Below, one piece after another: positions 1 through 6,644 of a DNA stretch of 64,000 nucleotides (its first letter is position 1; every line of letters begins with the position of its first letter). The stretch is from Streptomyces sp. NBC_00250 (GTDB taxonomy: Bacteria > Actinomycetota > Actinomycetes > Streptomycetales > Streptomycetaceae), in assembly GCF_036192275.1 (NCBI RefSeq), contig NZ_CP108088.1:2356001-2420000 (forward strand), written 5' to 3'. The notes under the pieces are model-generated. The model ran no database searches. It was not told where the DNA came from and saw only the letters and a program-made list of their open reading frames with translations. The position numbers and the translations under genes were made by a program.

Positions 1-163
1 CGGTGATGTTCGCGCCGTCCTCGGTGCGGAGCAGGTTCTCCAGGAGGACCTTCAGGCTGTAAGGGAGGCGCGCGGAGCCCTCGACCTTGTCCAGCTTGAA
101 GATCTCGTACGACTCGTCGCCCACGCGCAGCGTGCTGCGGGCGTCGAAGCTGTTCGCCGACAC
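1..163 (-). CDS. acnA: aconitate hydratase A, N-terminal 54 codons (runs off left edge)
   Basis: The product converts citrate to isocitrate in the TCA cycle with a [4Fe-4S] cluster in the cytoplasm. Only the N-terminus is in the window. It begins [19 protein letters not shown] and continues through [20 protein letters not shown], which is the characteristic opening of actinobacterial AcnA. I chose the GTG start because AAGGAG lies 6 nt upstream; the in-frame ATG at 178 would place that Shine-Dalgarno inside the coding sequence. The upstream 250 bp carry an iron-box-like element and a perfect dyad, so iron and organic-acid or redox control are both plausible. The catalytic and cluster-binding residues lie outside the window. 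Confidence 0.93.
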   Translation of the reverse strand, partial: MSANSFDARSTLRVGDESYEIFKLDKVEGSARLPYSLKVLLENLLRTEDGANIT

Positions 164-230
164 GACAGTCTCCTTCATCAATGTGCGCGTATTACCGCCA
201 TGCTGCCGCCACGACTCCTCGCCGATCCGC

Positions 231-249
231 TAAGGTAAGGCTTAGTTAG
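231..249. promoter_or_regulatory. iron-box-like element upstream of acnA
   Basis: TAAGGTAAGGCTTAGTTAG matches 13 of 19 positions of the DmdR/IdeR/DtxR iron box (TTAGGTTAGGCTAACCTAA). It is markedly A+T-rich for this genome and lies about 70 bp upstream of the acnA start, where the promoter is expected. Aconitase carries an iron-sulfur cluster and is iron-regulated in some actinobacteria. DmdR control is an inference; the second half-site is poor. Confidence 0.4.
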
Positions 250-289
250 GTAACCCTTACCGGGTGGGCGGCCACGGTGCGCCGTAAGC

Positions 290-313
290 AGTTATCTCGA
301 TGTCGAGATAACT
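290..313. promoter_or_regulatory. perfect 11-bp inverted repeat, probable operator for acnA
   Basis: AGTTATCTCGA, a 2-nt spacer (TG), then TCGAGATAACT form a perfect 24-bp dyad 127 bp upstream of the acnA start. Palindromes of this size and layout are typical MarR-family operators. In S. coelicolor the MarR-family regulator TamR is reported to act on aconitase and other central-metabolism genes, so TamR is the first candidate. The arms recur upstream of the HTH-MurA gene at 3856-3873. Confidence 0.65.
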
Positions 314-419
314 CTAGTGCATCCCCGCCGCCCGGTCATGCCCGGCATGGCTGTGACGGCCGTCATCCTGAGGACCGTCCGGCCGGCCGGGCCGCCGCGC
401 CGTGCCACGAACACGGCCC

Positions 420-1427
420 TCACTCGCCCCTGGGGCGGGTCGAGGCGCGCGGGTGGAGTCGGGCCGGAATCATCAGGCCGCCCGGCGCGGGACTGGGCAG
501 CGCGGGGTCGAGCCGGGCGACCAGGGTCGTGACGGCCGTCTCCGCGATCGTCTCCGGCCGCAATGTCACCGTGGTCACGGACGGGTCGGTATCGGCGTAG
601 GCCGGATCCTCGCTGGTGCAGACGAGCAGCAGGTCGTCGGGTATCCGCAGGCCGTGGCGGGCCGCCGCCGCCCGGACCTGCCGGCCGCCGGGGTCGTAGA
701 CCGAGTGGACGGCGTCGCAGGCACGGTCGGAGAAGGCCCGGTCGAAGGCGTGGCCGGGCGCGTCGTCCGGGTCGAAGGCGATCACCGACGGCACCTGGCC
801 GTGCTCCCGGCACCACTGTTCATAGGCCCGGGTCACGGCGCCGGTGTAGTACTCCCGGCCGAACCCGGCGTGCAACGCGATCCGGTGCGCACCGGCGGCC
901 GCCAGGTGGTCGAGGACCTCGCGGGTGGTCGTGGCGTGGTCGTTGTCGACCCAGATGTCGTCGGGACGCGGGTCCACGGGGCGGCCGTCGAAGACCACGG
1001 GGATCCCCCGGGCCCGCAGGGCGCGCAGGACCCGGTCGTCCTCGGGGCTGTCGAGCAGGAGCATTCCGTCGACGGTCAGGGTGTGCCACAGGGTCTCGCC
1101 GCCTCGGGCCGCGGGGAGGACCGTGAGCGCGTAGCCGTGGGCGTGCGCCGTGACCGCGGCGGCGGTGAGCAGACGCGAGAAGTAGGGGACCGCGAGGAAG
1201 TTCCAGGGGGTGCCCGCGTAGGTGGTGACGGCGAGGCCGAGCGTCCTGGTCCGGGTCAGGGGCGTCCGGCGCGAGCCGTAGCCGAGGGCCGCCGCCACCT
1301 CGCGGACCCTGCGCCGGGTGGACTCACCGAGCCGGCCCGTGCCGTTGAGGGCGTGGGACACCGTGGCGGTGGACACCTCCGCGGCGCGGGCGATGTCGGT
1401 GAGGGTGGGCCCTGGCATGCGCGCCAT
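420..1427 (-). CDS. LacI-family transcriptional regulator
   Basis: A 335-residue cytoplasmic repressor of normal family length. Residues 8-27 (TLTDIARAAEVSTATVSHAL) are the LacI helix-turn-helix, followed by the hinge ALGYGSRR. The rest is the periplasmic-binding-like sensor domain with the segments PVVFDGRPVDP, VDNDHATTTREVLDHL and DDLLLVCTSEDP. It is divergent from the amidohydrolase gene at 1512 with an 84-bp shared promoter region, so that gene is its likely target and the effector is probably related to the amidohydrolase substrate. No clean CG-centred LacI operator is obvious in the gap; GGTTACGACGTTAATC near 1460-1475 is only weakly symmetric. Confidence 0.92.
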   Translation of the reverse strand: MARMPGPTLTDIARAAEVSTATVSHALNGTGRLGESTRRRVREVAAALGYGSRRTPLTRTRTLGLAVTTYAGTPWNFLAVPYFSRLLTAAAVTAHAHGYALTVLPAARGGETLWHTLTVDGMLLLDSPEDDRVLRALRARGIPVVFDGRPVDPRPDDIWVDNDHATTTREVLDHLAAAGAHRIALHAGFGREYYTGAVTRAYEQWCREHGQVPSVIAFDPDDAPGHAFDRAFSDRACDAVHSVYDPGGRQVRAAAARHGLRIPDDLLLVCTSEDPAYADTDPSVTTVTLRPETIAETAVTTLVARLDPALPSPAPGGLMIPARLHPRASTRPRGE

Positions 1428-1511
1428 CGTACGGATTTCGCGGTCCGGGGAGGGTACTGGTTACGACGTTAATCAGCGAGCGTCCGGCCACAGCCAATGT
1501 TTGGAGTGGTC

Positions 1512-3389
1512 ATGACTTCTTCCCTGAGCCGGCGCACCGTTCTCGCCGCCGCCGGTGCGGCGGGTCTCGTCGGGGCCGCCGGGAGCCCCGCGGCGGCGGG
1601 CTCGCGCCCCCGGTCGGCCGCCCTGGTCGTGCACAACGCGCGGGTGTTCACCGGCCTGTCCGGCGCCCGCCCCGTCGAGGCCGTGGCCGTCGGGCGCGAC
1701 GGCCGGATCCTGGCGACCGGGCGGGGCAACGAGCTGCGGCGCCTCGTCGGCCGGGACACCGAGGTCGTCGACGCCCGCGGGGCGACCGTGATGAGCGGCA
1801 TCCACGACGGGCACGTCCACCCGCTGGGCGCGGGCAGTCGCTCGCTGCGGCCCTCCCTCGAAGGCGCGGAGACGACGCGGGACGAACTCCTCGCGATCCT
1901 GACCGGCTTCCTCAAGGACAGCCCGGGACAGGAGCCGGACGGCTGGCTGGTGGTCGAGGACTGGAACCCGGTCGGGCTGCTGCCGCAGGGCTCCCTCCCC
2001 CACCACTCGCTGCTCGACGCCCTGCCCACCCGCCGCCCGGTCGCCCTGGTCGGCGGCGACGGTCACAACATCTGGGTCAACGCCCGCGCCCTGGAGATCG
2101 CCGGCATCACGGCCGCCACTCCGGACCCGGTGGGCGGGAAGATCGTGAAGGGGGCGGACGGCAGGCCGACGGGGGTGCTCAAGGACGACGCCCAGCCGCT
2201 GGTGACCCGGCACATCCCGGAGCCGAGCGAGGCCGAGCTGGTCGCGGCGTGCGCACGGGTGCTCGGTCAGGCGGCGGCCTCGGGCGTCACCACGATGATG
2301 GACGCCCTGGTCGGACGCGGTGAGCTGAGCACGTACCGGGCCCTCTCGGCGGCCGGGAAGCTGCCGCAGCGGATCGTCCCGGCGATCCGGCTCGACTCGG
2401 ACCAGGCGAAGGACCCGGCGGCAGCGCTCGCGTACGCCCGGGGGCTGCGCCGGGAGTTCGGTGACGTCCGGGGGCTGCGCTTCGGGATGATCAAGGTGTT
2501 CCTGGACGGGGTGATCGAGTACCCGGCGCAGACGGCGGCGCTCCTCGAGCCGTATCTGGACGGCGAGGGACGACCCACCACCAACCGGGGCGAACTGTAC
2601 GTCTCCGCCCAGGACTACGGACGACTGTCGGCCGCCTTCAACCGGGCCGGCTGGCAGATGCACGCCCACGGCCTGGGCGACCGGGCCGTCCGGACGGCGC
2701 TCGACGGGTACGCGTACGCCCGCCGCGCCACCGGCCTGCGCGACGCCCGCAACGCCGTCGCCCATCTCCAGGTGGTGGACCCGGCCGATCTGCGGCGCTT
2801 CGCCGAACTGGGCGTGGCGGCCTGCATGCAGCTGCAGTGGGCGGCCCGGGACACCTGGACGATGGAGGCGCTCCTGCCGTACATCGGACCCGAGCGGCAC
2901 CGGTGGATGTACCCGGCGCGCTCGCTGGAGCGGCACGGCGCCCTGCTCTCGGCCGGCTCGGACTGGCCGGTGGACGCGCTCCAGGTGTGGAACCAGATCC
3001 GGACGGCGATCGACCGGCAGGGGGCGTACGGCGAGGGCCCGCTGTACCGGGAGCTGGAGGGCCTGAGCCGCACCTCGGCGCTGCGGATGCACACCTACGG
3101 CACGGCACGGCAGCTCCGCATGGACGGGGAGACGGGGACGATCCGGGCGGGACGGGCCGCCGATCTCCTGTTGCTCGACCGAGATGTAATGGAATGTCCG
3201 GTAGCCGACATCAGCGACACCACGGTGCGGCTCACGCTGGTCGGCGGCCGGGTGGTCCACGACGCCGAGTCGGCCTCGGGCCGTACGGCCTCCGCGGGTC
3301 TGGCCCGCGCGGTGTCCGCGCCCCGGCCCTCGGCGTACGCGGCCGTGCACGGCGGCCGGCACCGGGCGTGCGGCTGCGCGGCACACTGA
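1512..3389 (+). CDS. exported amidohydrolase family protein (YtcJ/Amidohydro_3 type)
   Basis: A 625-residue metal-dependent hydrolase. The start ATG at 1512 has GGAG 5 nt upstream and gives an N-terminus SLSRRTVLAAAGAAGLVGAAG, a twin-arginine signal, so the enzyme is probably folded in the cytoplasm and exported. Family landmarks are HDGHVHP (metal-binding HxH near residue 98), HAHGLGDRAVRTALDGYA, AHLQVV and AGSDWPVD with the late Asp. Members hydrolyse amide or ester-like bonds on varied substrates, and the substrate here cannot be told from sequence. Divergent from a LacI regulator, suggesting an inducible catabolic role. The C-terminus ends in a Cys/His-rich tail (HRACGCAAH). Confidence 0.88.
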   Translation: MTSSLSRRTVLAAAGAAGLVGAAGSPAAAGSRPRSAALVVHNARVFTGLSGARPVEAVAVGRDGRILATGRGNELRRLVGRDTEVVDARGATVMSGIHDGHVHPLGAGSRSLRPSLEGAETTRDELLAILTGFLKDSPGQEPDGWLVVEDWNPVGLLPQGSLPHHSLLDALPTRRPVALVGGDGHNIWVNARALEIAGITAATPDPVGGKIVKGADGRPTGVLKDDAQPLVTRHIPEPSEAELVAACARVLGQAAASGVTTMMDALVGRGELSTYRALSAAGKLPQRIVPAIRLDSDQAKDPAAALAYARGLRREFGDVRGLRFGMIKVFLDGVIEYPAQTAALLEPYLDGEGRPTTNRGELYVSAQDYGRLSAAFNRAGWQMHAHGLGDRAVRTALDGYAYARRATGLRDARNAVAHLQVVDPADLRRFAELGVAACMQLQWAARDTWTMEALLPYIGPERHRWMYPARSLERHGALLSAGSDWPVDALQVWNQIRTAIDRQGAYGEGPLYRELEGLSRTSALRMHTYGTARQLRMDGETGTIRAGRAADLLLLDRDVMECPVADISDTTVRLTLVGGRVVHDAESASGRTASAGLARAVSAPRPSAYAAVHGGRHRACGCAAH

Positions 3390-3416
3390 CCCTCAGCCCC
3401 GTCCCCGTACACCTGC

Positions 3417-3460
3417 CCGCCCGTACGGCCGCGGACGAATTGCCGCGGCCGGACGGGCGG
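3417..3460 (+). terminator. GC-rich hairpin, likely terminator of the amidohydrolase gene
   Basis: CCGCCCGTACGGCCGCGG (3417-3434) pairs with 3443-3460 around an 8-nt loop, 17 of 18 base pairs. There is no U-tract, as is usual in streptomycetes. It ends 14 bp before the VOC gene, so it could also act on that transcript's leader. Confidence 0.65.
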
Positions 3461-3474
3461 TCGAGGATCGGAGC

Positions 3475-3831
3475 ATGTTCAGTGGCGCGCATGTGATCCT
3501 CTACACGCGGGACGCGGAGGCCGACCGGGCCTTCCTCAAGGACGTCGCCGGCTTCCCGCACGTGGACGCCGGGCGCGGCTGGCTCATCTTCAAGCTGCCG
3601 CCCGCCGAGGTCGCCGTCCACCCGACGACGGAGGAGCCGAAGCACGAGCTCTACCTCATGTGCGACGACCTCACCGCGACCCTGACGGAGCTGGAGGACA
3701 AGGGCGCGGAGATCTCACGCGCCATCACCGATCAGGGCTGGGGTCTGCTCGCCGCCGTGCGGCTGCCGAGCGGGACCGAACTCCCCCTGTACGAACCGCG
3801 TCACCCGACCGCGCTCGACCTGTCACCCTGA
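3475..3831 (+). CDS. VOC (glyoxalase/bleomycin-resistance fold) family protein
   Basis: A 118-residue single-module vicinal-oxygen-chelate fold protein. The sequence starts MFSGAHVILYTRDAEADRAF and shows the beta-alpha-beta-beta-beta pattern, ending ELPLYEPRHPTALDLSP where a metal-ligand Glu is usual (LYEPRH). GGAG lies just before the ATG. Members include dioxygenases, glyoxalases and drug-binding proteins; nothing here fixes the substrate. It stands alone between the amidohydrolase hairpin and the HTH-MurA promoter. Confidence 0.85.
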   Translation: MFSGAHVILYTRDAEADRAFLKDVAGFPHVDAGRGWLIFKLPPAEVAVHPTTEEPKHELYLMCDDLTATLTELEDKGAEISRAITDQGWGLLAAVRLPSGTELPLYEPRHPTALDLSP

Positions 3832-3855
3832 CGGCCCACCCCAACGGCGAGTGGC

Positions 3856-3873
3856 ATCTCATATCTGAGATAA
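3856..3873. promoter_or_regulatory. dyad operator upstream of the HTH-MurA gene, related to the acnA dyad
   Basis: ATCTC, N6, GAGATAA lies 10 bp before the start codon at 3883. The right arm is identical to that of the acnA dyad (305-311), the left arm matches in ATCTC, and the arm spacing (6 nt) is the same. Its position over the start region fits repression, either autoregulation by the encoded HTH protein or control by the acnA regulator. Confidence 0.55.
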
Positions 3874-3882
3874 CGTGACGCC

Positions 3883-5412
3883 ATGGCAGACGACTACCTC
3901 GTACGCATCGGCAAGCTCATCCGTGACGCCCGGCAGCACCGCGGCTGGACACAGACGCAGCTCGCCGAAGCACTGGCCACGAGCCAGAGCGCCGTCAACC
4001 GGATCGAGCGCGGCAACCAGAACATCAGCCTTGAGATGATCGCCCGGATCGGCGAAGCCCTCGACAGCGAGATCGTGTCCCTGGGTTACGCGGGACCGAT
4101 GCACCTCAGGGTCGTCGGCCGCCGCCGGCTCTCGGGCTCCATCGACGTCAAGACGAGCAAGAACGCCTGTGTCGCGCTCCTCTGCGCCTCCCTCCTCAAC
4201 AAGGGCCGCACGGTCCTGCGCCGGGTCGCCCGCATCGAGGAGGTCTTCCGGCTCCTGGAGGTCCTCAACTCCATCGGGGTCCGTACCCGCTGGATCAACG
4301 ACGGCGTCGACCTGGAGATCGCGCCGCCCGCCGAGCTGGACATGGAGTCCATCGACGCCGAGGCCGCGATCCGCACCCGCTCGATCATCATGTTCTTCGG
4401 CCCGCTGCTGCACCGCATGGACCGCTTCAAGCTGCCGTACGCCGGCGGCTGCGACCTCGGTACGCGCACGATCGAGCCGCACATGATCGCGCTGCGCCGC
4501 TTCGGCCTCGACATCACCGCGACCGAGGGCATCTACCACGCCCAGGTCGAGCGCTCCGTCTCACCCGACCGCCCCATCGTGCTGACCGAGCGCGGGGACA
4601 CCGTCACCGAGAACGCGCTGCTCGCCGCCGCCCGGCACGACGGCGTGACCGTCATCCGCAACGCCTCCTCCAACTACATGGTCCAGGACCTGTGCTTCTT
4701 CCTGGAGGCCCTCGGCGTACGGGTCGACGGCATCGGCACCACCACCCTCACCGTGCACGGCGTGCCGCAGATCGACGTGGACGTCGACTACTCCCCCTCC
4801 GAGGACCCGGTCGAGGCGATGAGCCTGCTCGCCGCCGCCGTGGTCACCGAGTCGGAGCTGACGATCCGCCGCGTCCCGATCGAGTTCATGGAGATCGAGC
4901 TCGCGGTCCTGGAGGAGATGGGCCTCGACCACGACCGCTCGGCCGAGTACCCGGCCGACAACGGCCGGACGCGCCTGGTCGACCTGACGGTCCGCCCCTC
5001 CAAGCTGGAGGCGCCGATCGACAAGATCCACCCGATGCCGTTCCCCGGCCTGAACATCGACAACGTGCCCTTCTTCGCGGCGATCGCGGCCACCGCCCAG
5101 GGCAAGACCCTGATCCACGACTGGGTCTACGACAACCGGGCCATCTACCTCACGGACCTCAACCGCCTCGGCGGCCGCCTCCAACTCCTCGACCCCCACC
5201 GCGTCCTGGTGGAGGGCCCCACCCGCTGGCGCGCCGCCGAGATGATGTGCCCGCCGGCCCTGCGCCCCGCGGTGGTCGTCCTCCTCGCGATGATGGCGGC
5301 CGAGGGCACCTCGGTCCTGCGGAACGTGTACGTCATCAACCGCGGTTACGAGGACCTCGCGGAGCGCCTCAACTCGATCGGCGCCCAGATCGAGATCTTC
5401 CGGGATATCTGA
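3883..5412 (+). CDS. XRE-type HTH domain fused to a MurA-like enolpyruvyl transferase
   Basis: A 509-residue fusion. Residues 8-65 form a Cro/C1 helix-turn-helix (RDARQHRGWTQTQLAEALA, then SQSAVNRIERG). From about residue 70 the protein follows UDP-GlcNAc 1-carboxyvinyltransferase (MurA), which makes the first committed peptidoglycan precursor. The SKNA segment retains the MurA substrate-contacting Lys-Asn. The loop AGGCDLGTRTIEPH (about residue 187) retains the PEP-reactive, fosfomycin-target Cys. This is the second-MurA type found beside aconitase in streptomycetes. The DNA-binding domain and an operator-like dyad at the start codon suggest it may sense a cell-wall or nucleotide-sugar metabolite and regulate genes. 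Enzyme activity is plausible but unproven. Confidence 0.9.
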   Translation: MADDYLVRIGKLIRDARQHRGWTQTQLAEALATSQSAVNRIERGNQNISLEMIARIGEALDSEIVSLGYAGPMHLRVVGRRRLSGSIDVKTSKNACVALLCASLLNKGRTVLRRVARIEEVFRLLEVLNSIGVRTRWINDGVDLEIAPPAELDMESIDAEAAIRTRSIIMFFGPLLHRMDRFKLPYAGGCDLGTRTIEPHMIALRRFGLDITATEGIYHAQVERSVSPDRPIVLTERGDTVTENALLAAARHDGVTVIRNASSNYMVQDLCFFLEALGVRVDGIGTTTLTVHGVPQIDVDVDYSPSEDPVEAMSLLAAAVVTESELTIRRVPIEFMEIELAVLEEMGLDHDRSAEYPADNGRTRLVDLTVRPSKLEAPIDKIHPMPFPGLNIDNVPFFAAIAATAQGKTLIHDWVYDNRAIYLTDLNRLGGRLQLLDPHRVLVEGPTRWRAAEMMCPPALRPAVVVLLAMMAAEGTSVLRNVYVINRGYEDLAERLNSIGAQIEIFRDI

Positions 5413-5517
5413 GAATACGCAGGACAACTCCCCCCGCACCCCGCCCGATCCGCATTCCCGCAGATTCGGCGGGGTGCATACAATTGCGCCTCCTGGATCT
5501 ACTCGGAAGAGAGCATC

Positions 5518-5838
5518 GTGAAGAAAGCGCGCATATGTCTCGTGGTGGCATGCACTCTCATGGTCGCCGCGTGCGGAGGAAGTAGCGGATCTGTCGACAC
5601 ATCCAGCCTGAACGACCAGGAAAAGGAATGGGTCGAGTTCTCCTACGCGCACGAGAAGAACCAGGACATGAAAGAGACCTGGGAGGAGCTGAGCGCCGAA
5701 GGCGTCAAGTCCTACCTGGACAAGCAGCGTCCCCGCCTGTGCGGCGACACGGCAGCTCTGATGGAGGGCCTGAAGGAAGCCGGCTGGGAGGCGGGCGAGA
5801 TGCAGGACTACAAGGCGAAGACCGCACTCATCTGCTGA
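5518..5838 (+). CDS. small secreted lipoprotein, unknown function
   Basis: 106 residues from a GTG start. KKARICLVVACTLMVAACGG is a lipoprotein signal peptide with lipobox VAAC, so the mature protein should be lipid-anchored on the outer membrane face. The mature part is charged and mostly helical, with two further Cys (LCGDTAAL and the C-terminal ALIC) that could form a disulfide. No family was recognised. It is convergent with the gene at 5910 and they share a bidirectional terminator. Confidence 0.75.
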   Translation: MKKARICLVVACTLMVAACGGSSGSVDTSSLNDQEKEWVEFSYAHEKNQDMKETWEELSAEGVKSYLDKQRPRLCGDTAALMEGLKEAGWEAGEMQDYKAKTALIC

Positions 5839-5860
5839 CCTCTGTTTGGCGGATGCGCGA

Positions 5861-5894
5861 CGAAGGCCCCTGCCGTTGCCGGCAGGGGCCTTCG
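5861..5894. terminator. bidirectional terminator between convergent genes
   Basis: CGAAGGCCCCTGCC (5861-5874), a 6-nt loop, and the exact complement at 5881-5894 form a 14-bp perfect stem. It sits between the stops at 5838 (+) and 5910 (-), so it can terminate both transcripts. Confidence 0.85.
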
Positions 5895-5909
5895 CGTACG
5901 GAAGCCCGG

Positions 5910-6644
5910 CTACTTGTCCTGCGCCACCGCGCCGCCGAGGATCCTCAGCGAGTACTTGTCGTACGCCCGGTGCAGGACCATTGCCACGGGCCCCGAGGTG
6001 AACACCGCGCTGACGACGTACTCCTTCTTGTTACCGGTCTCGGCGACCTTCTTCCCGTACAGGGAATCGGTCTCCTTCTTCGCCTGCCGGAGCCACGAGG
6101 ACGCCTTGGCGTGGTCGACTCCCGTCACGTCCAAACCGGTGCAGGCGGTGAGGAAGTCAAGGCCGTCGGATTGCTTCGGGCCGGTTCTGCACACAAGGGA
6201 CGACATGTCCTCGTGATCGGCGTATCCGGCCGAAACCGTCGCCCCGCTTCCACCGCGCCCGTTGACGTAGGTCCTCTTCTTTCCGTCGGGCATCTCCTGC
6301 TCGACGGGCTTGTCGAGCTTCAGCTTCCAGTCCTTCGAAAGCCCGGCGAGGAAATCCTTCCCGGTGTATCCGGTGGCCATCGTGTCCGCCGCGCCGAAGG
6401 TGGGCCGCTCGTCGCTGGCCACCGCGTGCTTCGGCAGATCGGCGGCACGCGGCGCGGTCCGCGCCGTGGTCTTGGCCGGCTCGGGACGGGCCGCCGCGGC
6501 CTTCGGACTCCGGGACGCCGCGGTGCCGGGGCTGTTGTCCCGGCTGCAGGAGACGGCTCCCGCCGTGCCGATGACGACAGCCATCAGCACGACGGGAACA
6601 CGGACGGCAGCGCGGATCACAGGCCACCGTCGACGAGCGAGCAC
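5910..6644 (-). CDS. secreted lipoprotein, unknown function
   Basis: 244 residues. The GTG start at 6644 has AAGGAG 8 nt upstream, inside the end of the preceding gene, so translation is probably coupled (28-nt overlap). The N-terminus has arginines, a hydrophobic core (VPVVLMAVVIGTAGAVSC) and lipobox AVSC. An Ala/Pro/Thr-rich linker follows (to about residue 70), then a folded domain with paired Cys (LVCRTG and TACTGLD). No named family was recognised. As the last gene of the leftward operon 10164-5910 it probably works at the cell surface with the two secreted proteins. Confidence 0.75.
   Translation of the reverse strand: MLARRRWPVIRAAVRVPVVLMAVVIGTAGAVSCSRDNSPGTAASRSPKAAAARPEPAKTTARTAPRAADLPKHAVASDERPTFGAADTMATGYTGKDFLAGLSKDWKLKLDKPVEQEMPDGKKRTYVNGRGGSGATVSAGYADHEDMSSLVCRTGPKQSDGLDFLTACTGLDVTGVDHAKASSWLRQAKKETDSLYGKKVAETGNKKEYVVSAVFTSGPVAMVLHRAYDKYSLRILGGAVAQDK

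Noticed and set aside
1473..3386. Minus-strand open frame opposite the amidohydrolase
   Set aside because: Composition artefact; the plus-strand frame has a Tat signal, a ribosome site and metal-binding motifs.
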